DNA from: KLAP211 sp964650085
GTDB taxonomy: Bacteria; Patescibacteriota; Dojkabacteria; J137
Reading direction: 5' to 3'
DNA length: 9,033 bases
Assembly: GCA_964650085.1 (NCBI GenBank)
Contig: CAZYSE010000044.1
Coordinates: forward strand, 1-9,033
Below, in pieces: positions 5,450 to 9,033 of this stretch. Position numbers and translations under genes: made by a program. The notes under the pieces are model-generated. The model ran no database searches and was not told the DNA's origin. It worked only from the letters and a program-made list of their open reading frames with translations. Position 1 is the stretch's first letter. Every line of letters starts with the position of its first letter.

Positions 5450-6313
5450 ATGGCACTAAGAAAATTTAAACCAACAAGTGCAGGCGTAAGACATGCGGTG
5501 CTTATCGATAGATCTGAGCTTTCAAAAGTTAGACCTTATAGAGGATTAACTACGGATTTAAGAAGCCAAGGTGGAAGAAATAACCTAGGTAGAATTACAA
5601 TGAGACATCAAGGTGCTGGAGTTAAAAAGGCTTACAGAATCATTGATTTCAAAAGAGAGAAAATGGAAGTAGAAGGGACAGTTGAAACTATTGAATACGA
5701 TCCAAACAGAACAGCCTTTATCGCTTTAATCAAATACATCGATGGAGATAGAAAATATATTCTAGCGCCGGATGGTTTAAAAATTGGAGATAAAGTAATC
5801 AATTCAGAGAGCGCACCTATTTCATTAGGAAACTCAGTAAAATTGAAGAACATTCCTCAAGGAACATTCGTTCATTCTGTTGAATTGTACCCAAATGGTG
5901 GAGCAAAAATTGCAAGATCTGCTGGAACTAGAATTCAAGTGATGGGAGGAGACCAAGGATATACTCAACTAAAAATGCCTAGCGGAGAATTGAGATTAGT
6001 AAAAGAAGAATGTTACGCATCTATCGGATTCGTAAGTAATCAAGATCAAAAGAACGTAAAGTTAGGAAAAGCAGGAAGAAAAAGATTATTAGGAATTAGA
6101 CCAACTGTTAGAGGAGTAGCTATGTCTACAAAACATCCTCATGCTGGTGGACAAGGAAAAGGCGGAAGACACGGAACTGGAGGACCAAAATCTGACAGAT
6201 GGGGTAACATGATCGGAAAGCGAACAAGAAAAATGAAGAATCCTACAGGTAAATTCATAATTAGAAGAAGACCTGAAACTAATAAATTTAAGAAAACAAA
6301 AACTATTATTTAA
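5450..6313 (+). CDS. rplB: 50S ribosomal protein L2
   Basis: L2 is needed for subunit joining and sits near the peptidyl transferase centre. The 287-residue protein shows RNNLGRITMRHQGAGVKKAYR (43-63), the RNA-binding and SH3-like core with GTFVHSVEL and GGDQGYTQLKMPSGE, and the C-terminal RPTVRGVAMSTKHPHAGGQGKGG (217-239). The universally important histidine region HPH is kept, but the usual HPHGGGEG reads HPHAGGQG. It is slightly longer than the common 273-277 residues, with a basic C-terminal tail. It starts 13 bases after rplW without Shine-Dalgarno sequence. Confidence 0.96.
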   Translation: MALRKFKPTSAGVRHAVLIDRSELSKVRPYRGLTTDLRSQGGRNNLGRITMRHQGAGVKKAYRIIDFKREKMEVEGTVETIEYDPNRTAFIALIKYIDGDRKYILAPDGLKIGDKVINSESAPISLGNSVKLKNIPQGTFVHSVELYPNGGAKIARSAGTRIQVMGGDQGYTQLKMPSGELRLVKEECYASIGFVSNQDQKNVKLGKAGRKRLLGIRPTVRGVAMSTKHPHAGGQGKGGRHGTGGPKSDRWGNMIGKRTRKMKNPTGKFIIRRRPETNKFKKTKTII

Positions 6314-6318
6314 TAAAT

Positions 6319-6612
6319 ATGTCTAGAAGTTTAAAGAAAGGTCCATTCATAGCAGAAACTTTAATGAAGAAGGTAAGAGAAGCGAAAAATGCTGGAGGCA
6401 ACAAATCTATTAAAACATGGTCAAGAAGTTCAACAATTTCACCAGAAATGGTTGGGTTAACATTTGATGTTCATAACGGAAAAATATTCAATAAAGTATT
6501 CGTTACAGAATCTATGGTTGGGCATAAATTAGGAGAGTTTTCATTTACAAGAAAATTCAGTGGACATAGTAAGAAAGGTAAAATAGCTGCAGCAGTTCCT
6601 GGAGCAAAATAA
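6319..6612 (+). CDS. rpsS: 30S ribosomal protein S19
   Basis: S19 binds 16S rRNA in the head and contacts S13 and the A-site tRNA region. The 97-residue product has the family start SRSLKKGPFI (2-11), the KTWSRSSTISPEMVGLTFDVHNG block (32-54) and the signature GHKLGEFSFTRKF (68-80). A short Lys/Ala-rich tail follows. It begins five bases after rplB, in the context AAATATG without Shine-Dalgarno sequence. Confidence 0.96.
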   Translation: MSRSLKKGPFIAETLMKKVREAKNAGGNKSIKTWSRSSTISPEMVGLTFDVHNGKIFNKVFVTESMVGHKLGEFSFTRKFSGHSKKGKIAAAVPGAK

Positions 6613-6625
6613 TTAATATTAACAT

Positions 6626-7096
6626 ATGGAAAGCAAAGCAATTATAAACAATATCGGAAAATCAATGAAGAAGATGAGAATTCCTGCAGAAGTTGTAAAG
6701 GGAATGAAAGTTTATGACGCTTTAAACGTTTTAAAATTCATGAACAAAGGAACAGCAGTCCACATTTACAAAGGATTGAAATCAGCAGCGGCAAATGCAT
6801 CAAGCAAAGGAGCATCGTTAAATGACTTGTACATCAAAGAATTAAGAGTAGATAGAGGATCTATAAGAATAAAACACGGACACCCAAAAGCAAGAGGAGC
6901 TGGATATTCGATCTGGAATAGAGGAGTATCAAACTTACTTGTGATTGTCAGTGATGAAGTTGTAGTAAAAAGTGAGAAAAAAGATGAAGTAAACGCAGAG
7001 AAGACCGAGAAAAAAGAGAAGAAATCCGAGAAAAGTAATCCCGTTGAAAAATCGGGGAAAAAACCAGCTACAAAGACTAAATCTAGTAGCAAATAA
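6626..7096 (+). CDS. rplV: 50S ribosomal protein L22 with Lys/Glu-rich C-terminal tail
   Basis: L22 lines the exit tunnel, where its hairpin is a site of macrolide resistance and stalling effects. Residues 1-112 form the normal domain: KGLKSAAANASS (49-60), DLYIKELRVDRG (67-78) and HGHPKARGAGYSI (84-96) at the tunnel hairpin. Residues 115-156 form a low-complexity tail rich in Lys, Glu and Ser that most L22 proteins of about 110 residues lack. The tail is likely unstructured. The frame is intact through the tail and ends in TAA; it is followed by the only large gap of the operon. Confidence 0.93.
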   Translation: MESKAIINNIGKSMKKMRIPAEVVKGMKVYDALNVLKFMNKGTAVHIYKGLKSAAANASSKGASLNDLYIKELRVDRGSIRIKHGHPKARGAGYSIWNRGVSNLLVIVSDEVVVKSEKKDEVNAEKTEKKEKKSEKSNPVEKSGKKPATKTKSSSK

Positions 7097-7107
7097 TCAT
7101 ACTTAAA

Positions 7108-7116
7108 TGATATAAT
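7108..7116 (+). promoter_or_regulatory. Internal extended -10 promoter ahead of rpsC
   Basis: TGATATAAT is an extended -10 with a perfect hexamer, 12 bases after the rplV stop. No clear -35 is present, as for the promoters at 864 and 3565. The predicted start near 7123 would give rpsC a leader of about 69 bases that begins with a hairpin. Confidence 0.5.
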
Positions 7117-7120
7117 CCAT

Positions 7121-7137
7121 TGGCATTTAATATGCCA
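7121..7137 (+). promoter_or_regulatory. Hairpin at the 5' end of the predicted rpsC leader
   Basis: TGGCAT (7121-7126) pairs perfectly with ATGCCA (7132-7137) around the loop TTAAT. No T-run follows directly, so it is not a standard terminator. Further down lies the palindrome AATGCATT (7151-7158). Its place right at the predicted transcript start suits a stability element or control site for the downstream genes. Confidence 0.4.
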
Positions 7138-7191
7138 GAACAAGGATTTTAATGCATTTTAAGCAAAAAACTAACATAAATTAATTTTAAT

Positions 7192-7848
7192 ATGGCAAGA
7201 GGTGCACACAAAGTAAATCCAATAGGATTTAGAGTTGGAGTAAATAAAAACTGGACATCAAGATGGTATGCAAATAAGGAAACTTACGCAGACAAGTACT
7301 TGGTGGATAGAAAGATTAAGAAGCTTGTAAATGATAAGTTAAAGTCTGCAGGTGTAGCATCAGTTGTAATTAAAAGAATGGTAAGCAAGATTGTTGTAGA
7401 ACTTTATGTTGCAAGACCTGGAGTTGTTATTGGAAGAAGTGGTGCTGGAATTACAGCATTTAAAGATGAATTAACAAAATTAGTAAATCAACCAGTAGAA
7501 GTAAAACCTTTTGAGGTAAAAAACCCTGATATTATTGCTAAATTAGTTGCAGAAAACATCGCAGCACAATGTGAGAAGAGAATTGCACCAAAACTAGCAA
7601 TGCAGAAAGCGGCGGAAGCAGCTAAAGCAACAGGATTGATCAAAGGAATCACGATTTGGGTAGGAGGAAGAATTAAAGGAGCAGACATGGCAAGAGTAGA
7701 GAAAGTATCTTGGGGCTTTGTTCCTAGACACACAATTAGAGCAGATATTGATTACGCAAATGTAGAGGGTCAAGTACCTAGAGCAGGAAAACACGGAGTA
7801 AAGGTTTGGATTAATAAAGGAGAGAAGAATTCATATACAATTGACTAA
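7192..7848 (+). CDS. rpsC: 30S ribosomal protein S3
   Basis: S3 is part of the mRNA entry site of the 30S subunit. The 218-residue product starts GAHKVNPIGFRVGV (4-17). It has a KH RNA-binding domain with the GRSG loop (81-84, in RPGVVIGRSGAGI) and the C-terminal signature GGRIKGADMAR (158-168), followed by PRHTIRADIDYA (178-189). It lies 95 bases behind rplV, unlike the tight packing elsewhere, and appears to have its own promoter. The start context is TTAATATGG without Shine-Dalgarno sequence. Confidence 0.96.
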   Translation: MARGAHKVNPIGFRVGVNKNWTSRWYANKETYADKYLVDRKIKKLVNDKLKSAGVASVVIKRMVSKIVVELYVARPGVVIGRSGAGITAFKDELTKLVNQPVEVKPFEVKNPDIIAKLVAENIAAQCEKRIAPKLAMQKAAEAAKATGLIKGITIWVGGRIKGADMARVEKVSWGFVPRHTIRADIDYANVEGQVPRAGKHGVKVWINKGEKNSYTID

Positions 7849-7857
7849 AATAAGATT

Positions 7858-8274
7858 ATGTTGCAACCAAAGAAACGAAAATACACAAAGGAATTTAGAG
7901 GAAGTCTTAACGGAATAGCATTAAGAGGATCAGAAGTTGCATACGGAGATTTTGGATTGCAATCATTAGAAAGAGGGTGGATTCATGCAAGAGAGATTGA
8001 ATCAGCTAGAAAGGCGATGGTAAACTTTACAGCAAGAAAAGGAAAGATATGGATTAAACTATTTCCTCATAAGCCAGTTACTAAAAAAAGTGACGAAGTT
8101 GTGAGAGGAGGAGGAAAAGGTCCAGTTGATCATTTTGTTGCAGTTGTTAAACCGGGGTTAGTTCTATTCGAAATAGGAGGACTACCTGAAGCAACATGTA
8201 AGGACGCTTTAGAAAGAGCTGCAAGAAAGCTTTCTCTAAAGACGAGAGTAATAAACAAACACTTAACATTCTAA
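7858..8274 (+). CDS. rplP: 50S ribosomal protein L16
   Basis: L16 helps shape the A-site side of the 50S subunit and the binding of aminoacyl-tRNA. The 138 residues match the family length. Visible are MLQPKKRKY (1-9), the FGLQSLERGWIHAREIESARKA block (32-53), the KIWIKLFPHKPVTKK strand (63-77), RGGGKGPVDHFVAVVKPG (83-100) and LFEIGGL. The gene follows rpsC after nine bases. Start context GATTATG, no Shine-Dalgarno sequence. Confidence 0.96.
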   Translation: MLQPKKRKYTKEFRGSLNGIALRGSEVAYGDFGLQSLERGWIHAREIESARKAMVNFTARKGKIWIKLFPHKPVTKKSDEVVRGGGKGPVDHFVAVVKPGLVLFEIGGLPEATCKDALERAARKLSLKTRVINKHLTF

Positions 8275-8276
8275 AA

Positions 8277-8471
8277 ATGGCAGAAAAAGTAAAAGTAAAA
8301 AAGGAAAAGGTTGAAGCAAAAGAAACTGGAGTAAAAAGTGTGTATCAGTTGAAAAGAGAGTTAGCTAAGTTAACGTTGGATATTAAAATGGGTCAGGAAA
8401 AAGACACATCAAAAGTTAAAAAACTAAAAAAGGAAATCGCAAGATTATTAACAAAAGCAAATGGAAACTAA
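8277..8471 (+). CDS. rpmC: 50S ribosomal protein L29
   Basis: L29 sits near the tunnel exit beside L23. The 64-residue product is a helical hairpin: LKRELAKLTLDIKMGQ (25-40), then KVKKLKKEIARLLT (46-59), as in the family. It carries about 18 extra residues at the N-terminus, rich in Lys, Val and Glu (KVKVKKEKVEAKE), which look disordered. The ATG follows the rplP stop by two bases. The 3' end overlaps rpsQ by 11 bases. Confidence 0.92.
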   Translation: MAEKVKVKKEKVEAKETGVKSVYQLKRELAKLTLDIKMGQEKDTSKVKKLKKEIARLLTKANGN

Positions 8472-8712
8472 TAAGAAAAAGAAACAATTAACAGGAATAG
8501 TGACTAAAATTTCAACTCCTAATACTGTAAAAGTGAGAGTAGAGAAGAAATACACTCATCCAAAGTATGGAAAAACTGTTAAAGAGCACAAGAATTACAT
8601 CGTTCACATTGAAGATTCAAAAGAATTAACAGTTGGAAATGTTGTAGATATTGTTGAAGGAAGAAAGCTATCACCACGAAAAAGTTGGGTATTTTTAAAG
8701 AAGATCAAATAA
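8461..8712 (+). CDS. rpsQ: 30S ribosomal protein S17
   Basis: S17 is a primary 16S rRNA-binding protein with an OB fold. The 83-residue product shows LTGIVTKISTPNTVKVRVEK (10-29), THPKYGKTVKEHKNYIVHI (32-50) and the signature-like GRKLSPRKSW (67-76). The start ATG lies inside the end of rpmC and overlaps it by 11 bases in another frame. No alternative ATG close by would avoid the overlap, and the N-terminus METNKKKKQL is normal for the family. Confidence 0.95.
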   Translation: METNKKKKQLTGIVTKISTPNTVKVRVEKKYTHPKYGKTVKEHKNYIVHIEDSKELTVGNVVDIVEGRKLSPRKSWVFLKKIK

Positions 8713-8713
8713 A

Positions 8714-9033
8714 ATGGTACAGAAATTAACTAGACTAAAAGTAGCAGACAACACAGGAGCTAAAGAAATAATGGTTATCCAAGTATTGGGTGTTAAGAAA
8801 GGTAGAACTTTCTCAAGATTCGGATATGTAGGAGATATCATTAGTGCATCAGTTAAAAAAGCTATGCCTAACTCAAACTATAAAAAGGGAGATGTAGTAC
8901 ATGCTGTAGTAATTAGATGCAAGAAAGAGATGAAGAGAAAGGACGGTTCATACATTAAATTTGACGAAAACGCAGCAGCGATTATTGCAAAAGAAACTAA
9001 AGATCCAAAGGGAAGTAGAATTTTCGGACCGAT
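8714..9033 (+). CDS. rplN: 50S ribosomal protein L14 (3' partial)
   Basis: L14 binds 23S rRNA and helps form a bridge to the 30S subunit. The frame runs from an ATG one base after the rpsQ stop to the window edge, giving 106 residues of an expected 122 or so. It reads LTRLKVADNTGAKE near the N-terminus, then VGDIISASVKKAMPN, KKGDVVHAVVIRCKKE, RKDGSYIKFDENAAAII and GSRIFGP at the cut end. All are clear L14 blocks. The usual order predicts rplX and rplE next, outside the window. Confidence 0.95.
   Translation, partial: MVQKLTRLKVADNTGAKEIMVIQVLGVKKGRTFSRFGYVGDIISASVKKAMPNSNYKKGDVVHAVVIRCKKEMKRKDGSYIKFDENAAAIIAKETKDPKGSRIFGP

Noticed and set aside
7039..7057. TCCCG/CGGGG stem in the L22 tail as a terminator
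   Set aside because: Only four or five pairs, inside coding sequence, and followed by A rather than T on the coding strand.
6766..7143. 125-codon minus-strand open frame over rplV
   Set aside because: Its Phe/Ser-rich product is simply the antisense of the Lys/Glu-rich L22 tail.

Overview
The window is AT-rich bacterial DNA with strong A/T-ending codon preference (arginine almost always AGA, glycine mostly GGA). Its core is a tuf gene followed by the canonical S10 ribosomal protein operon in the usual order: rpsJ, rplC, rplD, rplW, rplB, rpsS, rplV, rpsC, rplP, rpmC, rpsQ, then rplN cut by the window edge. Small genes, absence of Shine-Dalgarno sequences, a much shortened SufD-like protein and a divergent EF-Tu together suggest a reduced lineage such as the Candidate Phyla Radiation (Patescibacteria). 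This placement is inference from style, not from a phylogeny. No in-frame UGA occurs inside any of the conserved genes and rplD ends with UGA, so I see no sign of UGA recoding.

Layout. Bases 1-978 hold accessory genes: the 3' end of a probable membrane protein, a 96-residue protein I do not recognise, and on the minus strand a short SufD-like Fe-S assembly protein. Bases 979-1992 encode a membrane-anchored VanY-type D,D-carboxypeptidase, divergent from the SufD-like gene. Bases 1993-2307 are gene-free and hold two small GC-rich hairpins, a degenerate heptanucleotide repeat that folds back on itself, a good sigma70-type promoter and a possibly structured leader for tuf. The tuf gene (2308-3501) has its own intrinsic terminator. 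A separate extended -10 promoter then starts the S10 operon at 3616. A second likely promoter lies in the only large gap of the operon, between rplV and rpsC.

How the genes work together. The ribosomal proteins and EF-Tu are translation machinery and are expected to be co-expressed at high level. The SufD-like protein (Fe-S cluster assembly) and the VanY-like enzyme (peptidoglycan trimming) appear to be neighbours rather than functional partners.

What stands out. I did not find a defence system, mobile element, CRISPR array or new multi-gene system. The strongest oddity is the EF-Tu, whose switch I lacks the hallmark RGITI sequence and whose G3 and G4 motifs also deviate. Next are two divergent promoters whose -10 boxes are each placed exactly for leaderless mRNAs, the heptad repeat, SD-less start sites that often read ATATG, and the promoter plus hairpin ahead of rpsC.
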